Origin: Helicoverpa zea
Lineage: Eukaryota > Arthropoda > Insecta > Lepidoptera > Noctuidae
DNA: 64,000 nt
Reading direction: 5' to 3'
NCBI RefSeq assembly: GCF_022581195.2
Contig: NC_061461.1
Location: 1,612,001-1,676,000 of the forward strand
Each line of letters opens with the position of its first letter. Position 1 is the first letter of the stretch. The notes under the pieces are model-generated. The model was not told the DNA's origin. It ran no database searches and was given only the letters and a program-made list of their open reading frames with translations. Below, piece after piece: positions 21,715 to 35,200 of this stretch. Made by a program: the position numbers and the translations under genes.

Positions 21715-24290
21715 CATGACTCTACGTATTTGTTCGTATACTTTTTCCAGTCATAATTAACTATGTTTTTAATTGTATTATACCGTAGATGAACTTGACC
21801 CTAAAACTTAAAAACACCAAAAAAAAACTCCCAAAACCCAAAGTAGAAAATTCCACCCAAATTCCCAGTTCCAAAAACATATCCACTTACAGGAAACAAG
21901 TTATAAATCAGCCCAACTATAACTATATAATACTGTAAGCGAAATTCCCCATTACCGCCACATTGAATGCACAGGTGCACGCAAGTGATACACGGTATGT
22001 TCCCGAAACGTACGTTTTTATTTCACTAACGCAAATATTTTGCAAATTGACGTCAGTAAGTGACGTGTGTAAATATGTGGTTTGGGGAATTGATAGGTGT
22101 TTTAAATGAGTGTGAATCAGCAATAGTAACTGTATCGTATGTTTTTTGTGTAATGAGTTTTATCGTTTTATTTTTGTGTAATGAGGAAATTATTTATGCG
22201 TAAGTGTAATGCGATACAATATTATGGGAAGTTTTGGATACGTCATATTTATTTTGTGGAGTTGATTAATTATTTTTATCATCGAATGATAAAACAGACA
22301 AAATTATTTCTGATACAGGTGTTTGAAACGATTTCAACAGGTGTTATTATATTTAGTATATTTAGCTTAGGTGCTAAAAAATTAAAACCTAACAAAGTGT
22401 GCAAATTCGTGTATCCAAAACAAGAGTAAAATAGCGGGAAACAACTAGTCTCGAATCCGTAAATTTTATCAAGTGATCAATTTTCTTTTCACTATATTTT
22501 TCTAAACAGTTTTAATAATATGGCATTTCCTCTTCTAATATAAATAACCATGTTTAGTTTTAGTATTTTCTGGAAACCATAGTGACGTCATATAGATTGT
22601 GTTTGATTGTAAACGGAAGAAAAACAGATCTTACATGATGCGCCTACGTAGATTGTGAATTTGTTGAGTAGATTCTAATTTCGTTTTATCTGTTTCTTAG
22701 TGTTTACGTTGCTGTAATTGACGTTAGATTTGTTTAACGATGCTACGTCACTGACTACAGTGAAGTATCGTTGGTACCGAACTTATGGTTTTAAATATCA
22801 ATTTATCAACTTAAAAAAACATTTTATCACTATTTTCATCTTTGAAGAGCAATAATTTGACACAAGCATACCGGATAAAAGGTACAAGAATAGAATTATG
22901 TAGGGTCTATGTCCTTTAATCATTTTTATTTGCAAACAAAAAGGTTCAATTGAGACTACACCGTACAGAGACAATCGATAGATCGTATCAGTATCGATCG
23001 TGTTCGATATATCGATACGATACGATACAGGTGCTCGTAATAAGACGAATTTGTAAAACACTATGATTTTTGTGTCACTTTAAATTCGTAATTTATAGAG
23101 TTCAAGATAATTATTGTAAAAGTCATTTTAATGTGAGAATGATAAATGAAATAATGTGAGGTTCCGAATAATTTGGCTACCGTTATTATTATTGTGATTA
23201 ATGAAATATGAGATTACAGTGTTGCTCGTAAATAATATCGAAATGAGATACGCTTTGTCGAGGTTAGTGTTCGGTAGTTATTTTATCTATCTACTGCTTC
23301 TGTCGCTATAGGTAGTAATTTGTACCAATATAATTAGTACATATTTGTGCAAACCTTTCAAGATTTTTTTAAAAGAACCATACTGTTAAAACTTGCCTAC
23401 GCTCTGTTCCTATGAGCCAATTAACACCCCACCATACAAAACAAACTTTTTCTCCAAAAACAACATAAAAACCAGATTTTCATACAAAACAGGACAGAAA
23501 AGATAAAAATCTCGCGATAACAACGAAAAGCTGAGCGTTATTTCCACCGAATACATTGTAAATCATTATTCAAGGACCCCATACAAATGTCCGACACACA
23601 TACAGACTAACAAACATGTGTATAGTGAAGAATTCCTATTATACCGGCCGGAATGCGTCTGGTTGATTTTGAATGGTCGCTTATTATGCACCCATTTACA
23701 CCCAAGGAGCGGGTGCAAGGATGTTCCGTTGCTGGATGAGACTGGTTGGTTTTTTAGTTCTAAATAGTCATAGTAGGTCATATTTAAATTGATAGGATAA
23801 TGTTAAGTGTAATTTTTTTACGTATGGACGCTTACTAAATAAGGGAATAGGTAGTCTTAGCTTGAAATAAACCTACAACGAATTGACACAGACCAAAACT
23901 GTTTTAAAGTACAGGGGCCACCTATCCGAATCTGTGTTTTTTACAAATCCAACATTTACCCTTCACTATTGTGATAAGATTGAAAATCTATTGAAGAAAT
24001 TTGTCAGATTGAGGTAGGTTGGTGTTTTAAATAGCTTCCACGGAATAATTGCAACATTATAAATATTGGCACAGTATTGGCATAAGTTGCAAGATTCCTT
24101 GCGCTAGCCTATCGGGTACACTGCCGAGTAACAGCGATGTGGACAAAATTCTTAGACGCATTGTTTCTTTTTTCTCTCTTTTTAATATAAATAAAGGTTG
24201 GCAGGAGTTTAGTTTCATTTATTTTATAATAACTTCATCACAAGACTGCCACATCCAGCAACCACTAACTCCTGACCGAAGATACGAAAA
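21715..24290. other. Unassigned AT-rich DNA
   Basis: It contains two full CREs (22048-22055 and 22583-22590) and the ATCGAT inverted repeat at 22982. The plus frame near 24085-24165 (CASLSGTLPSNSDVDKILRR) looks slightly protein-like but has no support. Confidence 0.4.
22982..23026. repeat. Inverted repeat of ATCGAT/GATACGAT motifs
   Basis: The arms 22982-22998 (atcgtatcagtatcgat) and 23011-23026 pair with one bulged base around a 12-nt spacer. A TATCGATA at 23010-23017 matches the insect DRE core bound by DREF/BEAF-32. Function is only inferred. Confidence 0.6.
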
Positions 24291-24890
24291 CAGTAGCCCA
24301 AAGGCGTTTGATACGCATCTCGATAGCAGTAACAAGGCCCGTGTTCGTGTCAATCGCGCTAATGTTACCGCCGACGCACAATTGGTTAAGTGCATGTATG
24401 TGCTATTTTCATACACTTCGTAAAGGATTGAAGATGGGACATAGAAATATGGTTTGTAAAATGCTGGATTTTTTGAGAGTATGGGTATTTAAGTGTTCTT
24501 AAGTCCAATAAGCAGTAGCCCAAAGGCGTTTGTACGCATCTCGATAGCAGTAACAAGGCCCGTGTTCGTGTCAATCGCGCTAATGTTACCGCCGACGCAC
24601 AATTGGTTAAGTGCATGTTTGTGCTATTTTCATACACTCCGTGCAGTAAGAGATTGAAGACATAGAAAGTTGGATTTGTGAGGGGAACCGCTGAATTTTT
24701 ATGTGTGGAACCAGCAGGTATTTAATGATTGTTAGATTAGGTATCCTTAAGTAAAATACGGTCTACACTCCGGTGTGTATGTTCTTCAGTAAGGAATTGA
24801 AGAGACATAGAGTGGGGGTTGAGATAGGAAGTGCTGGAATTTTATTAGGTATTATTTCTAAGATAAAGTGTTCTTAAGTCAAATACTATA
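24291..24890 (+). repeat. Tandem duplication with a 222-bp unit, plus decaying partial units
   Basis: The block starting cagtagcccaaaggcgtttg at 24291 recurs at 24513. About 125 bp are almost identical, including atctcgatagcagtaacaag, cgctaatgttaccgccgacg and cacaattggttaagtgcatg. The only differences I see are a one-base indel and a few substitutions. The rest of the unit (attgaagacatag..., and 'aagtgttcttaagtc') recurs in weaker form near 24797 and 24867. Open frames on both strands simply repeat the same peptide twice. No tRNA-like boxes or terminal repeats were recognised. Confidence 0.75.
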
Positions 24891-25584
24891 TATGTATGGG
24901 ACCATAGAGAGAATGGGGAGCATATTTTAAAAATGTTGCCGTAAGTGTAGCCGAGTCTCTTTGGTTTTCAGCTTGCAAACATTTTACTGCTTGTTAAAAT
25001 CTGCGTAGATAACAGTACCCACGTAGTACATAGTAACAGACAAAATTGTTATAATTTGATTGAGAGCTTCTTTCAAATTGGAAATTGGGGCAACCTTACT
25101 GACTGTCCCTGCAAAGAAATGGCGATACAAACTCAAATCCCTCTTCTACACTACAACACAGCATCAACATTCACAACCCATCCCAGGTCACACATCACCT
25201 CCCAGCTAACCCAAACACAGCATCATCAGTATAACTGATTGTAACACAATTAACTGGTACACGTGGCGACGTAACCGCGTTATCTCGTACAAACTAACTC
25301 GTAGTAATCCGCTGTTGTGATCATGGGGTTAAACTTACTGCGTGGTTAAGGTGAGGTTACATAATGTTTGTATTGATTTTTGACAGGGATAATGTAAGCA
25401 GGTAAGTATGAAAGAAATTATCAATACAAATGTAACAAACTTGAACCCAAAGTTAATCCAAGTTAATTACTTCTCAATTTAAGTAGATTTATCTAGTTTA
25501 AGTTACCACATATGTACGTGAATATTGGTTCACCTGTAATTGACGATTGTGTAAGCCCTTTACTACTTAAAACCTCTTATTTTG

Positions 25585-25646
25585 TTAATTTGTACACATA
25601 AGCTGTTGGTGTTCCTTTCTTAAATAAATAAATAAATAAAAAAAAG
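25585..25646 (+). repeat. LINE-like tail with (AAAT)n
   Basis: The sequence tttgttaatttgtacacata, then agctgttggtgttcctttct, then taaataaataaataaataaa resembles the 3' ends of common lepidopteran non-LTR elements. Only the tail is left. Confidence 0.5.
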
Positions 25647-27042
25647 TTAAAACAGTTGAATATGCACTATTATTCCTTGGTTTAACCAACCAATTAAAAC
25701 TTGGTTTAACCAATCCGTGTTAACCAATAAGAGGGGAAGAGGTTCTCTTTTGATTGCATGCGATAATCTCAGGAACTACTGGACTGATTTGAAATTCTGA
25801 CTCGGTGAATTTTGTTTTTTTGACTTTTAGAAATAATTAATCGCTAATAAATTAAATGGCCTTTTGTTTTCATACATCAATGTCAGTCACTTGGATTTTT
25901 ACATTAAATATTCTGAAAAAAAAAAAAAACATTACCTATGCGTATTTTCAACGCCTGCTACAGAATTTTAGACCAGTACTTTCAGTAAGTGTCAGTCCAG
26001 CGTGCGATGTAATCTAATGTAGTCTAAGGCTTACGTGTGTCCACTCTGTTTGGCGAACTGCACAAGATACAGATCTGAATAACGAGCCGAGGATTTGTGG
26101 CCTACAGTGTACTCCGCTCTGAATAGTGCCAGCGAGTATACTACCCAAGACTTTTCTAAATGACCACTGGTGAATTTTTGCGTTTATATTCCTACGGCGC
26201 TCTATAGATTTAACCAAAATCATAATCAAACGCTAAATCCCACCCTTCACCACTTCCTATGTATTTTTGTTGGGAAGAAGAAGTGGCGCAACAATCTCCC
26301 CAGCAACACGTCTGTCTATAGGTTAGAAGAACCTTTCAACATTGATCTATATACATTTTATGCAATGTGTATATTGCAGTATTACTATATGCAACTTTCT
26401 AGGAAAGCATAATATCCTTTATTTGAGGTCATTAGAGCAAAGCACGAAAGTTTTTTTTTTTTCTTTTTGTTTCTGATGAATATGCAAGAAGGAACCTAGT
26501 GGTGGTCAGGCGGAAGTATCTCCGATAGTACGTTTTACTTTAATTTTACATGACGGTTTTACATTTACAGTTTTCCTTGTTCATTAGTGTGAATTAGTGG
26601 ATAAAGCGTGGTATTGTTGCAGAATTTAAGTAGATTATTCAGAAGTAGTGGGTGAAATTGGAGGCTTTTGGGAACCCAAAAGTAGCTGTTAAATGCAAAT
26701 AGGATTAAAACATCTGTTTTTTTTTTCATCCCATTTCACTTAAAATTATTTAAACATTTTGACGTGTTTAAGGTGCATATGAGACGGGTTTAAGGAAAAA
26801 AACTTCTGTATGTATTATGTACATCAAGAATGATACATAATAAATATAAAAAGGCCTTTTCTCTTAATGTATGTTACCCTATTTTTGAGTCACAACCATA
26901 TTTTCGTAAATAAACATAGTATCTTATCTCTTAGTATTAGAAACTTTTTCATTGACACTATCAATCTCTTTCTACACAAGTGATCAAAGACGAGTATATA
27001 AAATACATAAAGTGTTACTAAAAGACAAATAGGAGCGAACTG

Positions 27043-27130
27043 TCTTGGCCTGTCGTCGAGGTGTTGACGGCTGTCCATTGTAAGGGTGCGGGTTCGATCC
27101 CGGCCGACGCAGATAACGGCTGACGGGACA
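27043..27130 (+). repeat. tRNA-derived SINE head fragment
   Basis: A box-A-like tggcctgtcgtcgagg (near 27046) is followed about 45 bp later by a box-B match gggttcgatccc (near 27090). The T-stem is imperfect and there is no intact acceptor stem, so this is a SINE relic rather than a tRNA gene. Confidence 0.5.
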
Positions 27131-27180
27131 CCTGAATTTTAAACGAGCTGGTGCCAATTACTTGGTATTTTACATTTGTT

Positions 27181-30100
27181 TTAATGGAGATTTTTGCTAT
27201 TTTTAGTAGACGGGTTTTTGAACCAGTTTTTTCTAGTTTTGTTAGGACGTACTTAGCTTTATAAGTGGTTTGGACTTTAACTAATAAAAGGATTAAGGAT
27301 TATAAGTTTCGTTCAAATTTAAACTCTCAATATATAAGAGTATTCGGGAAGAAATGTTAGGTATCTTTAAAAAATATAACACGTTCAACAACATTTAACA
27401 CATCGCGAAAAGACAAAGTAAATGTTGCCAACACAATGCAACAAAAAATATCAGAGGCCAACTACAAAGCAATAAGATGGATGCATTCCTGACTAACATT
27501 AATATCATAATCAAATTAAAACTGCTGGTCTTCATGAAAACTACCAACCAAACCCTTATGATGAAAACCTTTTACTCCAGCCAGGAAGTTTTAAGCCGTT
27601 ACAACTTCCATTTCAGCGTTCGGACAGAAATTTGCTTTTAGATAGGTAAGCGTTAATCTCTGGAAATACTCTAACGATATTGGTACTTAATACTTGATTA
27701 CGCTACATAGTTAATGTTGGGTTTGAAGAGATCTATCGTATTGTATGTGACTCATTACTAGAGGGTGAGTAGACCAACATCCAAACATTTCGCACATTCT
27801 CTGTCTTTGATTGAAGGAGCTAATCTCAGTTTTTGGTACTCCATTTACAGCGAAATAGCATAACCTTATAGATTTTATCTGGGTGCGTGAATTACATAGT
27901 TTTCACGGGCCGAGATATAAACCTTGTAATAACTAAAATAACTAAAGAAAATCCAGCATATTACAGTTTCTAACCAATAAACATCTCTATTAACACATTA
28001 AAACGTTACCCTAAAAGAGCAAAAATACACAAATAAACACGTCTATTATTTGAGTGTCATACTCACCCTCTGCGGGGGTGAAAAACTTGCGTGTTCCTCA
28101 AATGACGTACCCTCTTTACGTGTGTTAGTTGTCACTGTCAACCGATGTCCCGTTTAGATTATATTTTTGTATCTACTGCCATATATTTAGGTTCAAAAGG
28201 AAAATATGGGAAAAAGAGTAAATAACTCGAAATTTATTTTCATTGTGACGGCTTTTTTTTTGGTGGGAGGTTGTTGGTTTTTGACGTACCTACTCGTAAG
28301 CAATGAATAAGGAATGGCCACCTTTTTAAGTTTTTATTTGGTTGAATAAGCAAGATAACAAGAAGATTGCGACCTATTTACTATAAATACAAGACAACAG
28401 ATTTTTTTTAAACAAAAATCAACAAAAAATCACCTGAATACTTATTTCGGTTGCATTTACTCCTTATCTTCTCAATATCGTCCTTTTAAATATTTAAACA
28501 ACAGTTGCTATAATCAAATCATCACTTTTGAAGTTTGATTTTAGCCGAAATATGGCAATCAACGTTCCACAATTTCTCCCCAAAAAAAACTGCATAGGTA
28601 TAAAACTGAACAAAAACAAAAGAACCGCCCCACTCCGATTTGTAAATTAGCATAGAAATAAAGTGAATCGAGTGCAGCAACATGTAGCCTGGCCACCGAT
28701 TACAGTACAATGAGATGTCGTAATTTCTAATGTTAATAACATAATAACAAGCACAACCTATTTAGGATTGAAATTGTAACAGAAAGGGAGCTGCGGAGAG
28801 GTAAAGTGGCGTAAGCGAGATCTTCAGATTTAATCGTTGCTGTTCAAAGGTTTGAAGATTTGTTTTATTAATACTGCAAAGAGACATTGGTTTCCTCGTT
28901 TTCTCGGGGTAACTCAAAAACTAAAAATGTTACCTGGTAGCCTTTTAGGACGATTAAATAAAGGCTGTTTCGCAATTGCTTGCTATTTGCTACTATTTAT
29001 AAAAAAATATATGGGATTATAAGATTTTGTATAGTTTTAAGAGTAACTTTTGACTTTGATATACTTATGAAGGCACACAGATATTATTAGGTAGGCGCAG
29101 CGCTGCCCACATCTATTTATTTATTTACTTAAATGTTTTGATATTAATATTTCCATTAATACTTGCTTGAACAGCATTCCATTAAAGGTAATTTATTAAT
29201 TAAAAGGTTTTAGCGTTACAACTATATTTGGACTTATACGGATATCTTTATAAAACACTAAAATGAAAATACGCTTAAAGTCAAGTTTCCTAATATAAAA
29301 GTTCAATGATCCCTTCGATATTAAATAATTCATTGACTTATTAAATTATCCATTGCTGTAGAAGTGATAAATAAATAAAAAAAGGACTGAAAGCTTTCTT
29401 CTCTATAAATCCTTGAAATGCAAAAGATGCAGATTCGCTTCACTGAAACCAAAGAAATAGTTCTTTCTAATTCCATAAGTAAATAAAATCACTCAATCCA
29501 AATAACTTCCATTCTACAATTCGAACAAACCGTTGAAAACTCTAAAAAGAACCGTTGTTTTTGCAAGCGAAGTCCATTGAAGCGTTTGTTCGCTCGAAAA
29601 CAATGGCGGTCTCGCCGTGCCCCGAACAACGAGCGATGGATGTTTATTTTGTATTAATTTACGCTGTTGGCCACACCTCGCTGCTTCGGTCGGGTTGAAT
29701 ACACCCTTAATTGATGAGTGCGGTTAAATTGGAAGCATTTGTTTCGAAATTTCTATTGGTTCAGATTTTGTGCTTTGTTTAGGGGTATTAAAATCAGGAG
29801 CCCTTCATCGATGAAGTAAGCTCTATCGATATTCTCTCTAATCATCTGCCTAGCCTTTTCCCAACTAAGTTGGGATCAGCTTTCAGTTTTACACAGAGTG
29901 ACTGCCTGTCTGACCTCCTCGAAACAATTACCGGGGCAACATGATACTACTTTATGTTTGTAGTCTGTAAATGAGTGTGTAAGATGTTGCCATAAACACA
30001 TGTTCAAAGAAAATTAAAGAGTGAAAGCCTCCTGTTACGTTCACTATATAGGAGCTCGTTTGGGTATCAAATGTATGAAAAGAAAAACTATTCACAATTC

Positions 30101-32510
30101 ACCTGATCGCCAATTGTAGACATAAACTGCTGATGAGCAAGATGTTCTCTGATCATTCCATTTTAAAGCTATGGGTAGCACAAATTACAGCTACCCATCT
30201 TTTCCATAATCAGTTCCATAAATCCAAAAGCCTTTAAACACCCATTTTTTACCATCATAGCTCAAGTTATTGCCGAAATTGCTTTAATCCCGAAACTGTA
30301 GGCCGGTTTTTATGACTTATATAACTTTACGTTGGAGCTTGGAGATTTTACCCAACTGGAGACGAAAAAGCCGTGCCGTCCCATATGTCAAAAGTACGTG
30401 AGTACCGCTCATATTCGTGTGTTCACGTGTGCGTCAAGTTTTGCCTGTATTGGCTAATTTTGATGAGTGTGAGTGTGTGTGTAACATAATTTACATTTGT
30501 TTGTTGTGCGTCATGATTTACGCGAATATATGTGGCTGTTTTCTTCCTTTCTTACCACTAATTGTTGTGTTGCCTAACCCCCAGCGCGTAAAATAAAGTT
30601 TTTGCATAGACATTTGTACTCATCTCGACTCCGGTTGGGTAGCACTCTAAGCGTGGAACCGTCCCAACGTTGCGAGTTTTACGCCAAACTTCAGACATTG
30701 GCGTTAAAGTAAGTGTGGCTCACTTGTTTCATTTTATTGGTTATGCCGATCGTTATTCCGTTTATATGGTTATTTTATGTCGGCCAAGCATTTTGTTTTA
30801 TTTTAGGGGTAGATGCTGAGGTGAGCGCTTTTTATTGCTGGCTTAAATCGGGGATGATATATTTTATGGAGTATTTATTTAATTTGGTGTTTCGGTAAAT
30901 TGTTTGATTTCTTTATCGTTTAGGTGAGAATGCCAATTTGTTGTTAAAATTAAATTTTCTAGTATTGAAGATTGTTCAAATGCTTGGGTAATTTTGGTTT
31001 GGCATTAGTGCAAATTCACCTGTTATACAAGTTATACAGAAAATACGCTTTTAACTGTTATCAAAGGCAGTTTAAGCGTCTTATCTCGCTTAGATTTTCT
31101 GGAGATAGAGACAGCCCATTTTCAAAAATTTTAAAATGCAATATATATTCCCCTTTTTCAACCGCGCAAAATTCTCAAAACCTCACTTACTCCACTCCCC
31201 TAACCAGTCATTTCATACAAGGGACACGGAAGTCGCGACGGTCACAGTGCACAATAGCCGGCGAGATGAAAGCGCACTTAATATGCGTTACGTAATCGTC
31301 GCTAATGGTGGCCGGGTCTCATTGTTGTCTCTTTATCGGCCACCATCGAGATTTGAAATCGATATTTTTCTGTTACTACGGATATTGTATAGGAAGTGGA
31401 CCACACCGGTGCTCGTTGTTCAGAATAGTTAAGATAGGATGTGTATGCAGAATTGCTGAGGTGAAGGCAGATTTTATTGAACAGTGAGTTGCACCATTTT
31501 TTGTCATTTAACTGTAGTGACCGAACCACCTTCAGTTGTTAATCGCCGATTTGACAAATGGGTGGCAAATACACGGCTGGCTATAGTTTGGTCATTGTTT
31601 TATTTAGTGTGCAGCTCACCCTCAGTATTTTTCAAAATATTTTCCTTCGCCACTGCCAATCTCTCACTAAAATCAGTTAAGCTCTTTGCCAAACCATTCG
31701 TCATCCAATAAGGAGTACCTACGTTTTGTGATCTGAGTTTATTGTTTAATCAAACATTTTAGTGAAATTAGTGTTATTTTACAAAATAAGATGGTTACAA
31801 GTAATAAGACAAGTACTGTTCACATTGGAGCGATATTGGTGCATCCAGTACAATATCTTCGGACATACAGCATTAACGCCCATTGTTATATAGGGTGTGT
31901 GAAAAAAATCTGGAACTTAACACCTTTTATTTACAGATCAATAGATTTTATTTCAAAGACTTGTAATTAATCATCATCTGTTTATAATATACAATCATAA
32001 ATTACTTGGATCATCAGAAAATTAACTTAATCTACTCGTTGAAAGATAACACAAAGATATCGGCCCATTAATTTATATAAGCTTGTCGTTTATGTATCAC
32101 AAGAAACCATTTACATAATAATTACTATATGCAGTTACGTTTTATATTAAACCTGTTTCAAGACTTATCAGCGCGTTAATCTTTAAAAATTGAACCTAAT
32201 TTTGAGAAAAAAATAATGAGTTAGTAGAAGCTTAGGGTTTATTTAATATTAACTGGCTGGTTTTAGACAAAGACTTGTATACACCTGGTAATTTAGAATT
32301 GCAATAGGTGTACTTAGTTCAGATGCAGCTGGGTCCTCCAACTTGAGTTGTTTTGATACAAATGAGTCACTCCCGGTTGTTTTCATTTAAGTCTTGCTTA
32401 GGAAATTGGTACAGGAATGCGGGATTTGTGCTTTTTAGAATTTTGGTACCTAAAGTGTATGTAAAAAAATTAATGTAAAGTAGATCTAATGTGGGAAAAA
32501 TAGTAGTAAG
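27181..32510. other. Mostly unassigned noncoding DNA
   Basis: Apart from the SINE fragment at 29840, I see no element or gene. A GC-richer patch at 29560-29700 (cgaaaacaatggcggtctcg) and a patch at 31190-31400 are the only compositional departures. Confidence 0.4.
29840..29950 (-). repeat. SINE fragment (3' part), same family as 33225-33632
   Basis: The segments atctgcctagccttttccca, then actaagttgggatcagcttt, then actgcctgtctgacctcctc parallel the 3' portion of the fuller copy at 33225. The tRNA-like head is absent. Confidence 0.65.
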
Positions 32511-32680
32511 AGCATTTTTAGTCTCTGAAACTACTAAACTGATTTGAAAAATTCTATCACCGATGGAGAGCTATTCTATCCCCAGTTGAAATGGGCTATA
32601 TTTTATCTGGGTACCTACGACACGAAAGGCCCTCGGTGGGTGAAATCGTAGGAAACAGTTTGTCTTCGATTAGTTAGTTT
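32511..32680 (+). repeat. Degenerate repeat fragment, same type as 37236-37400
   Basis: tctctgaaactactaaactg, then atttgaaaaattctatcacc, then 'gggctatattttatctgggt' and 'ccctcggtgggtgaaatcg' show the same layout. A shorter relic (ctcaggaactactggactga) is at about 25769-25795. Confidence 0.5.
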
Positions 32681-33224
32681 TGATATTACATTATAAGGCA
32701 CATATAGATACATACGTAAAGTAGGTATAGTATGCCTTTTTAAATTTTGATTTCATTTTCGCAGAAACGTTGTGTACAATTATGCCAACTTTCTTTGTAC
32801 CGAAACGAAATACTATCTTGCAACGAATTTAAAATACTTGGAGACAATCTGCATTTATCGCATTCCTCTGTTGGGACGGATTGCACTTTGTACCGGAGCA
32901 CAAAGGTTTCAGATAACGGGTAAATGCAGATTCAAGTAATCCAGTGTCTGACACGTCCGCGGCTGGAGAAGCTTGAAGAAATTTTCGCTTATTTCAAGAA
33001 AGCAATTAATTTAATGCTTCATTGAATTGTTTACATATTTATTTAAAAGAGTTATGAATTAAATAATGATATTAAAGTTTTTATATTTTGACGTTATTAA
33101 TACAATAATGTTATAGGTGTACTTGGATAAACGATTATAGGATTTTTTCGTAATTTTGGTCAGATCTTAACTTCACGAGTTTCCCTTTGCTAAGCAGACT
33201 TAACGCACAGCATCAAATACCTAC

Positions 33225-33632
33225 GCAGACTCATCCTCCGAGCCTTTTCCCAATCATGTTGGGGTCGGCTTCTAGTCTAACCGGATTCAGCTGATTACCA
33301 ATGCTTTACAAGAAGCGACTGCCTATCTGACCTCCTCAACCCAACAACACGACAACAACACGTTACCCGAGCAACACGATACCCCTTGGTTAGACTGGTG
33401 TCAGACTTACTGGCTTCTGACTACCCGTAACGACTGCCAAGGACGTTCAATGACAGCCGGGACCTACAGTTTAACGTGCCATCCGAAACACAGTCAATGA
33501 TGTCTAAGATATACTTAGAAAGTACATACAAACTTAGAAAAGTTGCATTGGTACTTGCCTGACCTGGGATCGAACCCGCGCCCTCATACTTGAGAGGTTG
33601 GTCCTTTACCCACTAGGCCACCACGACCTCTC
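33225..33632 (-). mobile_element. tRNA-derived SINE, nearly full length
   Basis: Read on the minus strand, it starts with an RNA polymerase III box A (tggcctagtgggtaaagg, near 33622) and box B (gggttcgatcccaggtcagg, near 33580). The body contains 'ccagtaagtctgacaccagt', and it ends with the ggctcggaggatga type 3' end near 33230. Length is about 400 bp. Possible short target duplications (tcaaat near 33212 and 33631) are weak. Fragments of the same family occur at 29840, 36026, 37405 and 38606. Family name not assigned; I recall similar elements from noctuoid moths. Confidence 0.75.
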
Positions 33633-34648
33633 AAATGCGTAACTATAACTATAAATTCGAGATTGGTTGTTTAATTTAAAATTCCTTACTTCCAGTAACC
33701 GTTATTAAATATTTCCTGAAAGTCATAAAAAACTACACCCTATACAAACATAGAACCTAACACACAGTTCACACAGGCTTCACACCGAAACGTTTCGGGC
33801 TACGCCTCGGAAATTTGCACCAAGTCGATATTGCGTTCGAACGTGACGAATTCAAATCGATGCTGCAAACATCGGCCAGCGCAAATGACGGGCGGGGGCG
33901 ATCTGATCGTTCTGTCGTGAACGCCGACGGCGACCCACGCTGACGGTGAACGCACCCTGTCTATAACCTTTGGAATACATTTCTTTTGGAATGAATCTAT
34001 AAGTAGTTACTATTTTGAAAACAAAAAGTCGGTTGAAATATATTTTTTTTAGTCTAGTTGATGTTTTTGGGGTAAAAACAAGGCGTGGTGAAAATTCAGC
34101 CATTTTGAATTTATGTCGGATATGCAACAGCCTGTATATATTTTTAATGACAAACCATGAGTGCTCAATGTTCTATAGGTACGTAATAATATGCTCTTTC
34201 GGTTTGCAAATTCATACTTCTGTATTATTGTTATTGAAAATGCATGTAAAATATGTACGATGTATGATTTCAATTTCGGAACAGTATTTATGAATATGAA
34301 AATGACAGTTTCATCGAAAATTAAGAGGTCAATACCAACCAGTCATACCAAATGGTATGCCTTAATTATTTTCTTCAGTTCAGGTTTGTACGTAGTCCTT
34401 TCGAAAGAAAGTTACAAGAACAATACTTCTGTATAACATTTCAATTTGTATGAAAAAGGCTAATGATAGACTAAGCTCAGTCCCGCGTCAGACACGACGG
34501 ACCAATGAAACGTTCGCGATAGCGCACGCTTCGTAAACAGTTCACACTTGGCCGCGGTGAGGTAGCTAACTGGCAGGGTAGGGAAGATGTGAGATAGTTG
34601 TACATTGTGCAAAAAGTATTTATAAAGATAAAGATAAATTTATTTGTT

Positions 34649-34844
34649 ACTAGCCGTTTTCCCGCGGTTTCGCCCGCGTCCCGTGGGAGCTACTGCCCGC
34701 ACGGGGGTAAAATATAGCCTATGTTACTCGTGGATAATGTAGCTTTCGAATGGTGAAAGAATTTTTAAAACGGCCCAGTAGTTTTCGCGCCTATCCATTA
34801 CAACCAAACAAACAAAGTTTTCCTGTTTATAACATTAGTATAGA
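34649..34844 (+). repeat. Lepidopteran repeat ('actagcc...cccgcggtttcgcccgcg') fragment
   Basis: tactagccgttttcccgcgg, then tttcgcccgcgtcccgtggg, then aaacggcccagtagttttcg, ending ttataacattagtatagaaa. This is a typical non-LTR/SINE-like 3' region of moth genomes. The short frame across it is not a gene. Confidence 0.65.
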
Positions 34845-35012
34845 AATATATAATACAAAAAAATGCTATAACGTCACTCTTTTCTACCAATCCAAAGCGA
34901 ATTCAAGGATGTATGCTGCACCACGCCGTACAACGCCACATCAAAAAGAAATCAAATGCCTATTGTTTTCATGTCATGCCGCATCGTTTCGCGTTAGCAT
35001 GCAGGTCGCTTA

Positions 35013-35200
35013 GGCGATTAACACACGGCACCGCGCACCGCCGCGGAGGGCGGTGGTGCTCGAACAAAAGAGCACCGCTCAACCGCGCGGTCAGGCGGTG
35101 TACGTGTGTTAGGCATCAACGGATTTAATACAGGTCAATGCGACATGAGATCCGCTTCACCGCCTCCCACGACGGTGCGCGGTGCCGTGTGTTAATCGCC
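35013..35200. mobile_element. Second MITE, 188 bp, TTA target duplication
   Basis: The ends are a perfect 28-bp inverted repeat (35013-35040, starting GGCGATTAACACACGGCACC, and 35173-35200). Imperfect pairing extends inward for about 16 bp. TTA flanks both sides (35010-35012 and 35201-35203). The 3-bp TWA duplication again suggests a PIF/Harbinger-derived element, but of a family different from the one at 21322. An inner inverted motif gtgctc...gagcac lies near 35055-35075. No coding capacity. Confidence 0.78.

Noticed and set aside
21234..21719. 161-codon plus-strand frame and 131-codon minus-strand frame, Arg/Ala-rich
   Set aside because: Both arise from the CpG-dense MITE. The two strands give the same end peptide because of the 83-bp inverted repeats.
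24049..24423. 124-codon plus-strand frame
   Set aside because: Its second half lies in the 222-bp tandem repeat. The first half has a mildly protein-like segment but no family match or splice support.
25672..25730. Repeated ggtttaaccaa motifs
   Set aside because: Two to three short AT-rich copies next to a LINE tail. Too short to define an element or a binding array.
28070..28092. Possible stem-loop (caccctctgcgggggtg)
   Set aside because: The stem is only about five base pairs and is not distinguishable from chance.
33575..33632. tRNA gene candidate (minus strand)
   Set aside because: Same reasoning: it is the head of a SINE whose body continues to 33225.
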